Positions 43,325 through 50,594 of a stretch of 64,000 nt of DNA are shown piece after piece (positions within the stretch are counted from its first letter, which is position 1; each line of letters begins with the position of its first letter). Origin of the DNA: Desulforhopalus vacuolatus (GTDB lineage: Bacteria > Desulfobacterota > Desulfobulbia > Desulfobulbales > Desulfocapsaceae); assembly GCF_016918505.1 (NCBI RefSeq), contig NZ_JAFFPZ010000002.1, forward strand, positions 62,001-126,000, written 5' to 3'. The notes under the pieces are model-generated. The model did not search any database. It was not told where the DNA came from and saw only the letters and a list, made by a program, of their open reading frames with translations. The translations under genes were made by a program, and so were the position numbers.

Positions 43325-44194
43325 TCAAGGAACCGTGTTTACTCTCACGTTTATCTTTGTAGATTGACCACCTAAACTTCCGAATTGGCCGCCCACTACG
43401 CGGGAAACTTTCTTACGCGAGGTGTTCACTTTCCAGAAGAAGTTTTTCCACGTATTCTGCTTCAGGTGAAACAGGTAGGGCTTGAGTTTGCGCACCTGCC
43501 AGTCGTTACCATAGGAAAGCACGTTGTTCTGAGCGGTGATTTGCAGATTAGGCCGATCCACCTGATAGACCAGGTAAGTGTCATTGAAGAGCAGCTTAAA
43601 GCGGGTAGGGTTGCCTGGGCTGCCGACCGGATCCACGCGGATGCCAAGTTTGTTTTTCTGTCCACCCATACTTCCAAACTGGCCGCCCTTGACGCGGTAA
43701 ACCTCTTTACGAGAGGTGTTGATCGTCCAGAAAAAATTTTTCCACGCCTTCTGCTTAATATGGAACAGATAGGGCTTTAATTTGGCAACCTGCCAGTCTC
43801 TGCCGGAGGAGAGTACGTTACCCTGGGTGCTAATCTGCAGAATGTTGTTACCAGGTTGATAGATAAGGTAGGAGTCCGGGAACATCAATTTGAAACGCTT
43901 AAGAGAGGCCGCTGGCTGATTTTGGTTTTGTTCTTGATTACCCTGGGCTGCGGCATTGCAGCTGAAGTGTATGCAAGTGATTACCTGACCGTTAGCGTTG
44001 AAGGCGCTGTGCAGTCCCCAGCTGCCAGGTACGCCGTTGAAGTATTGGCACGCGGCAGCAACTGCAGCGTTTCGTGCTCCCTGGTTGTCAGGGGCAGGAC
44101 AGATCTCCTTTTGCGGAGGTGCAGCCTGTACGGCAGTGGCGAGGACGCCAAGGGTAAATACCAAGGATATGAAAGTTCTTGAGAAAAAAAACAT
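43325..44194 (-). CDS. Secreted protein with two copies of an unknown domain
   Basis: The 289-residue protein has a signal peptide (about 1-24), a cysteine-containing N-terminal segment (about 25-95) and two tandem copies of an 85-90 residue unit (about 98-190 and 197-287). Each copy has the pattern RFKLxFxDxYLxYQ, DWQVxKLKPYLFHxKQ, WKNFFWxxNTSRKxVxRV and GGQFGSxGGQ. I do not know this domain. It is rich in aromatic and basic residues, suggesting a beta fold that binds a surface or polymer. AGGAGG is well placed before the ATG. Confidence 0.7.
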   Translation of the reverse strand: MFFFSRTFISLVFTLGVLATAVQAAPPQKEICPAPDNQGARNAAVAAACQYFNGVPGSWGLHSAFNANGQVITCIHFSCNAAAQGNQEQNQNQPAASLKRFKLMFPDSYLIYQPGNNILQISTQGNVLSSGRDWQVAKLKPYLFHIKQKAWKNFFWTINTSRKEVYRVKGGQFGSMGGQKNKLGIRVDPVGSPGNPTRFKLLFNDTYLVYQVDRPNLQITAQNNVLSYGNDWQVRKLKPYLFHLKQNTWKNFFWKVNTSRKKVSRVVGGQFGSLGGQSTKINVRVNTVP

Positions 44195-44310
44195 AGCTGC
44201 CTCCTGTATAGATTAGTGGGATTAAACTCGACTGACAAGCCTGCACTAATAAATTTAAGAAATTAAAGATATTTGTGCTGATAACGCCGCTATAAATTTT
44301 GGCTTTGTAG

Positions 44311-44919
44311 TTAGTTTTTTTGCCAAAACTTCCAAGTTCTTTTTTTTGGTGAAGAAATTTTGTAACTGGTAGGCTCTTTCTCTTGAAGAGTTCTGTTGTC
44401 GTTGTACTCAATCCCCTGATAGCTACCATCATGCCCAGTTATAACAATTTTTCCTGAATTCAACCAGCCAATTACTTTCGATGCTTCTTCGGCAACTGCT
44501 GGATAAAAACCATCTATTAACCTGGATTGTTCGTTTTCTTCAATATAGTCTGCAGGTGGTACAACAACGCTTAGCCCATATCCTAAGCCAAGATTATCCA
44601 AAAAATTATAGCCATCACAGTACAAGTCATAGCATTTCTCAATATACCTGGAAGCATTTTCTGAATGATCAATTACTTTTTCTAAAACTCGCCGCAAACT
44701 CCATTCATAGTACTTACCAATATCAACATATCTCTTCAGAATTTTTTCAGCTTCGTAAAGTGAAGATGGCTGCTTGTAGCTTAGAGAAATGAGATTTAAG
44801 TAATCATCAGAAGTTAAAATCTGCTCAAGCTTTTTTTCTGAGTAAACCCATTGCTCAAACTCTTCAATTTGGGTTTCTCCAGCAATAAGCCTGTAAACAA
44901 TTATTTCAAAGTTCTTCAA
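44311..44919 (-). CDS. Hypothetical protein, 202 residues, possibly immunity-like
   Basis: The protein is soluble and acidic and shows EEFEQWVYSEKKLEQIL, DDYLNLISLSYKQPSSLYEA and CYDLYCDGYNFLDNLGLGYG followed by VPP. This pattern resembles small cytosolic proteins found near polymorphic toxins, but I cannot name a family with certainty. The start is TTG at 44919. An attC-like inverted repeat lies directly upstream, so it may be a gene cassette. Confidence 0.55.
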   Translation of the reverse strand: MKNFEIIVYRLIAGETQIEEFEQWVYSEKKLEQILTSDDYLNLISLSYKQPSSLYEAEKILKRYVDIGKYYEWSLRRVLEKVIDHSENASRYIEKCYDLYCDGYNFLDNLGLGYGLSVVVPPADYIEENEQSRLIDGFYPAVAEEASKVIGWLNSGKIVITGHDGSYQGIEYNDNRTLQEKEPTSYKISSPKKRTWKFWQKN

Positions 44920-44920
44920 T

Positions 44921-44978
44921 GTTTGTACTCAATGTTAAATGAGGCTAAGGAACAGTCTTATTTAACATTGAGTTAAGC
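44921..44978 (-). repeat. attC-like inverted repeat (candidate integron recombination site)
   Basis: On the minus strand: GCTTAAC, TCAAT, GTTAAAT, a 19-nt loop, ATTTAAC, ATTGA, then GTACAAA. The arms are perfect over 14 bp. GCTTAAC and ATTTAAC fit RYYYAAC and GTTAAAT fits GTTRRRY, in attC order and spacing. The last box should be GTTRRRY but reads GTACAAA, so the key GTT is not intact. A GCTGCC/GGCAGC hairpin lies beside it (44977-44997). Confidence 0.4.
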
Positions 44979-45164
44979 TGCCAAAATATTCGGCAGCACA
45001 GACCGTCGCATTCACCAATGATGAAAAGGCGGTGCAGTATTTTCAATCACCTCCGTACTATTTTGGTCATCTCCACGAAACTTCGAAATTTCATTCACCC
45101 AACCGTGATGAAATAACAGTACGTTACTACACCCCTTGCGAGACCACCATCCCTCACACTGTAT

Positions 45165-46151
45165 CTACATTCGTCTTGACCCGCCGGAGTCTGAATCGAT
45201 GATATCACTCTCCAGGTTGAGGTCTTGATCAAGGAGGTTTTCATAAAAGACGACACCTTCTCCGCTGTCTACGGCTGTTACAGCAACTTTCATTGCCGGA
45301 ACCATGGTCAGATTGTCGCCTTCACCTACCGGAAGCAGAACAACGGCCATTTTCACCTTACCACGGCTATTTCCTATAATACTGTGAACTTTCTCAGCGA
45401 TCAAATGCTTGAGATTGTCCCGATTTTTTAGTTTATAGCTCCTGATTGAGGGTGCAAATCGGAAACGAGGCCATTTTACCGTCAACAAGTCCACATCATT
45501 ATTTGAAAACGTGGTGAGTTTTACACTGTTTCCTTCGATGAGAATTCCATCGATGGCCCGGATTACATCTGTAGTGATACCGACCACCACCGGACTCGTC
45601 TTTTTTACCGGTCCCAGATTTGGATTGGTTTCACTCTGGGACATCAACAGTGAGGTCTGCTTAAAAAAAATCTGATCCTCTGCAATGCCCATTTTTTTAA
45701 GAATACCACCATGTATCCTTTTTAACTCACTCATCTTCTGCAGTCCAACCTTTTTAGAAAGTCTCATCGGCTGTTTGACATCTCGTACAAACTCAAGCTT
45801 TCCAACTACAGGATTGACCTCATAGGTCATGTCTTTTAATTTCTGTACTTTCAGCCTGGCAGGAGTCCTCTGGCTTTTTAGTGTCAAGACCTTTTCCAGA
45901 TCGTTAAGGCTTCGTATCTTTAACGTATCAAGACCGTTGGGAAACTTTCTGACGATACTCTCAAACCGTTGCTGCAACTTTATGTTTTCGTACCGGGGCA
46001 ACGCACGATTGACAAGATCGTTGTAATCTGTTGACACCATTTTCCTCGTCTCAACCGGTGACCCGAGATCATTTGCAAACGCACCAGAGATAAAGAAACT
46101 GAGAACCATCATGGGAATGAAGCACAAAATCCTGTTGAATTGTATATTCAT
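45165..46151 (-). CDS. Exported protein of unknown function, 328 residues
   Basis: A signal peptide covers about residues 1-26 (ends GAFA-N). The remainder is soluble and basic, with YNDLVNRALPRYENIKLQQR, repeated Lys/Leu-rich helices and a C-terminal region FRFAPSIRSYKLKNRDNLKH. It ends with an acidic tail DLNLESDIIDSDSGGSRR. I recognise no domain. GGAGGAAAAC precedes the ATG at 46151. It follows the PAN/peptidase-like gene by 43 bp, so the two exported proteins are probably made together. Confidence 0.65.
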   Translation of the reverse strand: MNIQFNRILCFIPMMVLSFFISGAFANDLGSPVETRKMVSTDYNDLVNRALPRYENIKLQQRFESIVRKFPNGLDTLKIRSLNDLEKVLTLKSQRTPARLKVQKLKDMTYEVNPVVGKLEFVRDVKQPMRLSKKVGLQKMSELKRIHGGILKKMGIAEDQIFFKQTSLLMSQSETNPNLGPVKKTSPVVVGITTDVIRAIDGILIEGNSVKLTTFSNNDVDLLTVKWPRFRFAPSIRSYKLKNRDNLKHLIAEKVHSIIGNSRGKVKMAVVLLPVGEGDNLTMVPAMKVAVTAVDSGEGVVFYENLLDQDLNLESDIIDSDSGGSRRM

Positions 46152-46194
46152 GTTTTCCTCCTGCAAAGAATTCACATTCTGCTCATATTCTATG

Positions 46195-47499
46195 TTAGTT
46201 TGGCAATTTGTCCGCACCGTCGGGATCACAGCCCGGATAATACATATAGGTCATCGATCGCGGTGCCTTGTCGTCCCAGCGGTCATTGTATTTTTCGTTC
46301 AGAGCATTATTCGACTGTTCCCCGTTTTCACCGAAACCAAGAGCCATGGGGCAAATCGTTTCCCAGCCGTTGTACCAGTGATCCACATGGTGCATTTTTG
46401 ACATCCATACCTTTGCAACCCCACTTGAAAAACCTCCACTGGCAAGCGATTTATACTCATCAACATATCTTGATCCTATATACATATATCCATGAAATCC
46501 AGTAACAACATGGACTCTTCCTGCAGCCGGGCCCCACCATTTTCCCATCTCATTCCAGTTAATACTGTTGCAGGAGGATAAATGAAGAAATCGCACATTG
46601 CCGCCCGAAGCCGGGCCGACCTGCATCTGATTGGTCGTGATGGCACAGCCGTTGCCATCATTGGTGTGCATCGAGCCCCGCCATCCGTCTGAATTGTTAT
46701 GCCCGCCGTGGGTGCAGATGAGTGCAGCCTCGCCACCATCCATGCCGTTCCATTGATCATCCTGTCCCCATGAGACCTTGCTGTTGTCGGCAAATTTCTG
46801 TGCCCTGACATTACCGAAGTTACTCCACCACTGCTCCCAGCCTTTTGAGCCCATTCTCTTACGCCATCCCATACACATGTCATCCCACCAATCCCGGCGG
46901 CTGCCGGAACAGGAACCATCCCATTTGGTAATAGCAAAAGATCTCGCCTGTTCGAGATAATCTATTTTCAAACCGGAGACACAATTGCCATTCGTTGAAA
47001 TAGCAGGAACACTGTTTTTTAACCAGCATCTTGCCTGGCTGCCCTGCACTCCAGGCTTCACGTAGGTATACGCTTTGCAATTGCTGTCTTTTGCGCATGC
47101 CGCAAGACAGAGATCTGAATTCGGAGATGAAAGGAAAAAACTTTTATAGTCAGATCCCGCGCGGTCCCTATTTATTTCAGTTGTCAGCACAACTTTGGAG
47201 TTTTTCACACCGGAGGTACAGCAGCTGTTCGAGCTCGATACCGGCCGACCTGACTTCAGCCAGCATCTTGCCTGATTTCCTTGTACCCCTGGTTTAACGT
47301 AGGTATACGCATCACATTTCGATTCTTTTGCACAGGCTGCAAGACAGAGATCGGGTTGGGGAGACGAAAGAAAAAAGCTCTTATAATCTATCCCCGGACG
47401 ATCCCGATTGGTCTCGACAGTGAGCTTTCCCCCCCAACTTCCTTCAGCTAAAAACAGAACCCCAAAAACAACAATAAGACACATTTGGCATATTCTCAT
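46195..47499 (-). CDS. Secreted PAN-domain protein with a caspase-like (clan CD pattern) C-terminal domain
   Basis: This 434-residue protein has a signal peptide (about 1-23). Two PAN/Apple-type modules follow (about 26-100 and 105-178), each with CLAACAKxSxCxAYTYVKPG and QARCWLK. Residues about 185-434 show EAALICTHGGHNNSDG and, about 45 residues later, NVRFLHLSSCNSINW. A hydrophobic strand ending in His-Gly and another ending near Cys is the arrangement of caspase/gingipain-fold cysteine peptidases, though activity is not shown. PAN modules bind carbohydrate or protein. GGGGAGGG precedes the ATG. Confidence 0.72.
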   Translation of the reverse strand: MRICQMCLIVVFGVLFLAEGSWGGKLTVETNRDRPGIDYKSFFLSSPQPDLCLAACAKESKCDAYTYVKPGVQGNQARCWLKSGRPVSSSNSCCTSGVKNSKVVLTTEINRDRAGSDYKSFFLSSPNSDLCLAACAKDSNCKAYTYVKPGVQGSQARCWLKNSVPAISTNGNCVSGLKIDYLEQARSFAITKWDGSCSGSRRDWWDDMCMGWRKRMGSKGWEQWWSNFGNVRAQKFADNSKVSWGQDDQWNGMDGGEAALICTHGGHNNSDGWRGSMHTNDGNGCAITTNQMQVGPASGGNVRFLHLSSCNSINWNEMGKWWGPAAGRVHVVTGFHGYMYIGSRYVDEYKSLASGGFSSGVAKVWMSKMHHVDHWYNGWETICPMALGFGENGEQSNNALNEKYNDRWDDKAPRSMTYMYYPGCDPDGADKLPN

Positions 47500-47780
47500 T
47501 TTGCCCTCCCCTATTATAGAATTGCGGTATAATCGCTGTTTCTTGAATACCGGAGTCCGGCTTCATCGACTTGGCGATCGTTTCTTTATATGCGTATATT
47601 CATTCAAGAAAATCTTGTAAGATCAAATCTGTAAACGTGAAAATATTATATAAAAAAACGTAACAGAAGAGAATAAAAAGTAATTATCCCGAAGACTGAG
47701 ACGTCCCTCATACGATGTCTTAAACCTCTGAAATGCTCCGATAAAAAATGCAATATATTAGATTATATCAGGTAAATATA

Positions 47781-47845
47781 TTGCACTGTTCAGTGCAAGT
47801 GGTTAATGTTATTTTTCTGGGTAACACCACAATAAAAAGTGTTAC
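47781..47845 (+). promoter_or_regulatory. Palindromes upstream of the integrase: candidate operator and attI region
   Basis: TTGCACTG-TT-CAGTGCAA is a perfect palindrome at 47781-47798, well placed to be an operator for the integrase promoter. A second pair, GTAACAC and GTGTTAC, spans 47821-47845. The integrase ATG is 33 bp further on. The first palindrome contains CTGTTCAG, loosely like some LexA sites. Role inferred from position only. Confidence 0.35.
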
Positions 47846-47877
47846 AGGTGATTATATTTAAGAATTTGGAGGCGTTT

Positions 47878-49251
47878 ATGCTGGTTGTACCTGCAGATGT
47901 CAGGATCAGGTATGCTGATTTTCTCGACAAGAAAGGTATTGCTCTGCAACACATTTATAAATGCCAGAAATACCTGCGTTATTACTTGGATTTTTGTCAG
48001 AAATATCGTCATGAGGCATCGACCGTTCAAGGACTGGAAGTTTTTCTTCTTCAGCTGGCCGAGAAAAAAAAAGATGTAACTACGAGGAAAGAAGCTGAGA
48101 GAGCAGTCCAGCTCTATCAAGAATATTTGGTGCCTGGGAAAAACGAGGGCAAGAGCCAAAAAAATGATGAGATAACAGAGAGAGCTGTCAATGTTGATAA
48201 GTACATTACCAGGAAAGATCATAACAGAGATACGGTTTCCTCAACAATCGTAACCAAACCTGCTGAGAAAAATATCGATAGGATTGGAAGCTCCTGGAAA
48301 TATGAATTTACAGAACTGGAGAATACCATCCGGATGAGGCACTACTCCGATAAGACACTTAAATCCTACAGAAAATATATACGCGATTTTCAGACCTATA
48401 CCGAATCCCCGCAGCCTGATAAATTAACGGCTGAACACGTAAAAAATTACCTCACTCATCTTGCCGTCAAGAAAAAGGTATCAGCCTCAACCCAGAATCT
48501 GGCCTTTAATTCCCTTCTTTTTTTCTTCAGACACGTGCTTAACAGGGAATTTGGCACCATTGATGGAGTGGTACGCGCCAGGAAGAGGCCGTATATTCCA
48601 GTGGTCTTATCCAGAGTGGAGATTGAGAAGATATTTCAAGTACTTGATGAACCGTATCTGCTCGTTGTTAAACTGCTGTACGGTTGCGGGTTACGCTTGT
48701 TTGAGTGTCTGTCACTGCGTGTCCATTGTCTGAATCTGGAAGAAGGTATTCTTACTGTCCACAATGGGAAAGGGAAAAAGGATCGTACGGTACCTCTGCC
48801 CAAAAGTCTGTACGGTGTACTGCGCGAGCAGCTTGATACAGTTTATAATTTGCACAGTAAAGATATTGCCAGAGGATATAACGGGGTTTTTCTTTTCGAC
48901 GCAGATGAGAGGGAATCGAAGAATGCCAGTCGTCAATTTATCTGGCAGTGGTTGTTTCCTGCACACAAGATCTCCAGGGTGAAGAAGACCGGAGCAATGA
49001 AGCGATTTCATCTCCATGAAACCCATGTTCAGAAAGCTCTTCGACAGGCTGTGAAAAAGGCCTGCCTTACCAAAAGGGTCACTGCACATACTTTCAGACA
49101 CAGCTATGCAAGCCATCTCCTGCAGGCAAATTATGACATCCGGACAATTCAGGAATTATTGGGACACAGTGATGTGCGAACAACCATGATTTACACTCAT
49201 ACCGTCAAAAGTACGACGAAGAGGGAAGTAAAAAGCCCACTTGATTTTTAG
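47878..49251 (+). CDS. Integron-integrase-like tyrosine recombinase with N-terminal extension
   Basis: The catalytic part is typical IntI: YGCGLRLFECLSLR (first Arg), HTFRHSYASHLL (HxxRH), ELLGHSDVRTTMIYTH (His and nucleophilic Tyr) and the C-terminus VKSPLDF. The IntI-specific extra segment is present as WQWLFPAHKISRVKKTGAMK, then RFHLHETHVQKALR. At 457 residues it is about 120 longer than usual IntI. The added N-terminus (IRYADFLDKKGIALQHIYKC onward) looks like a second SAM-like core-binding domain. GGAGG lies before the ATG at 47878. Minus-strand genes diverge from it, as cassettes would. Confidence 0.88.
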   Translation: MLVVPADVRIRYADFLDKKGIALQHIYKCQKYLRYYLDFCQKYRHEASTVQGLEVFLLQLAEKKKDVTTRKEAERAVQLYQEYLVPGKNEGKSQKNDEITERAVNVDKYITRKDHNRDTVSSTIVTKPAEKNIDRIGSSWKYEFTELENTIRMRHYSDKTLKSYRKYIRDFQTYTESPQPDKLTAEHVKNYLTHLAVKKKVSASTQNLAFNSLLFFFRHVLNREFGTIDGVVRARKRPYIPVVLSRVEIEKIFQVLDEPYLLVVKLLYGCGLRLFECLSLRVHCLNLEEGILTVHNGKGKKDRTVPLPKSLYGVLREQLDTVYNLHSKDIARGYNGVFLFDADERESKNASRQFIWQWLFPAHKISRVKKTGAMKRFHLHETHVQKALRQAVKKACLTKRVTAHTFRHSYASHLLQANYDIRTIQELLGHSDVRTTMIYTHTVKSTTKREVKSPLDF

Positions 49252-49347
49252 TCGCATCTCCGTAATGGAGGATATTGTTTTGGTTCCTGTAACGGGGGGA
49301 TCGGGATGTCATATTGAATTCAGGGGCATGTTACAGCTTTTATCCAG

Positions 49348-49617
49348 CTATTTTGCATTTTTCCGATGCCGCTCTTTTTCTTTGCGGATCACAAAATGAT
49401 AGATATAGAGTTTTTCAACTTTCTCTCTTGCCCAGGGGGTTTTACGAAGGAATTTTAAGCTGCTGTTAAAGGTTGGATTTACACCAAATACTTTAATTTT
49501 TACCTTGGCAGCAAGGTAGGGAAAACCATGGTATTCTATTAAGTCTTCCAGCATATTTTTTAGCGTTACTCCATGCAGGGGGTCTTTACTTTTGGAATTA
49601 TCTTTTTCTGTTGTCAT
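49348..49617 (-). CDS. VF530-type DNA-binding protein (DUF2132)
   Basis: This 89-residue protein matches the VF530/DUF2132 family through KDPLHGVTLKNMLEDLIEYH and NPTFNSSLKFLRKTPWAREK followed by VEKLY. The family has a small helical fold reported to bind DNA, but its role is unclear. ATG at 49617 was chosen; a TTG 12 codons upstream is possible. MITE copy C lies upstream in its promoter region. Confidence 0.85.
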   Translation of the reverse strand: MTTEKDNSKSKDPLHGVTLKNMLEDLIEYHGFPYLAAKVKIKVFGVNPTFNSSLKFLRKTPWAREKVEKLYIYHFVIRKEKERHRKNAK

Positions 49618-49668
49618 AGTCTCATTATTTAAATGGTATAGGTTGTACTTCAAGTGAGGTTAATATAA

Positions 49669-49809
49669 GGGAACCTTGAATAATCAGTCTTTCGCCCATC
49701 TTCTTCGTTACAGTCAAAAATTTATCCTCGCAATATCAAATATATAGCTCCGGTAAATTTTCTCCTGTGCCTTGAATATGAACGAAATACAAGATTATTC
49801 AAGGAACCC
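49669..49809. mobile_element. Family 1 MITE, copy C, 141 bp
   Basis: Ends GGGAACCTTGAATAATCAG and GATTATTCAAGGAACCC are flanked by ATAA on both sides. Interior sequence is nearly the same as copies D and E. Confidence 0.9.
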
Positions 49810-49823
49810 ATAATAAGAAATAT

Positions 49824-50042
49824 TCAAATTTCAGAGATAAATTCAAACCTTGGAATTTTTCTACCCTCAACTTCAATTAATTCAGTAAACATCTCTTTTG
49901 GCCGCACCCACATGCTGTAGTCACTATATAAACATTGGTAAACAACAACTTCTTCTCTTGTTTCTGAGTGTGTTGCCTGGCAAATAACTTTATATTTCTT
50001 GTTTTTATAATGTTTGTAAATACCAGGTTTAATATCTGACAT
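49824..50042 (-). CDS. DUF1653 family protein
   Basis: This 72-residue protein matches the family throughout: [52 protein letters not shown] and the final PRFEF. It is a small beta-barrel protein of unknown function, often single-copy in bacteria. A MITE lies just after its stop. Confidence 0.88.
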   Translation of the reverse strand: MSDIKPGIYKHYKNKKYKVICQATHSETREEVVVYQCLYSDYSMWVRPKEMFTELIEVEGRKIPRFEFISEI

Positions 50043-50156
50043 AATTTTTTATATAATTTTTATGGAGATAATGCTCCGTATCAGTGGTATGCCGCAGGCC
50101 ACGGGTGGTATGCCGCAGGCCACGGCCGTTTGTTTGTGTTTGTTCAGTTGTATCTG

Positions 50157-50402
50157 TCAACTGTGATCCATGGATTTTAAATTTTTATCCTCCTTTTTGA
50201 GGATGGTCGTGGTCTCGGATTCATGATCAAAGACAATAAAGGCGTCTTTAGCTTTAAGTTGCAGTAACACCTGGGCAATTTTAGTCTCAAGTGAAATTTC
50301 GTCTGCACCATAATCCGTACCATTACGGGTTATAAATTCTTCAACAACAGCCTTCAATATTTCCGGACTCAATTGATTATATGGAATTTTAACAGCGTTC
50401 AT
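50157..50402 (-). CDS. YheU family protein (UPF0270)
   Basis: This 81-residue protein matches YheU: IPYNQLSPEILKAVVEEFIT, RNGTDYGADEISLETKIAQV and LLQLKAKDAFIVFD. Its function is unknown. The last 20 codons are duplicated as a fragment at 41500-41569. Two copies of a short CAGGCCACGG-type repeat lie upstream of the next gene at 50088-50124. Confidence 0.85.
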   Translation of the reverse strand: MNAVKIPYNQLSPEILKAVVEEFITRNGTDYGADEISLETKIAQVLLQLKAKDAFIVFDHESETTTILKKEDKNLKSMDHS

Positions 50403-50452
50403 TTTTTATAATAAGAGAAGGTTGGGGGTAATGGTACCCATAAATCTATTTA

Positions 50453-50593
50453 GGGTACCTTGAATAACCAGTATTTCGCCCATCTTCTTCGTTACAGTCA
50501 AAAATTTATCCTCGGAATATCGAACATATACCTCCGGTAAATTTCCTCCTGTGCCTTGAATATGAACGAAATACAAGATTATTCAAGATACCC
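50453..50593. mobile_element. Family 1 MITE, copy D, 141 bp
   Basis: Ends GGGTACCTTGAATAACCAG and GATTATTCAAGATACCC are flanked by TTTA on both sides. The right TTTA includes the TAA stop of the CorC/HlyC gene read on the minus strand, so insertion was exactly at that stop codon. Confidence 0.9.
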
Positions 50594-50594
50594 T

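Noticed and set aside
44195-44310. A second attC site after the 202-residue gene
   Set aside because: There is a GCGGCGTTATC sequence and a weak inverted repeat, but the RYYYAAC/GTTRRRY boxes are not met in the right order.
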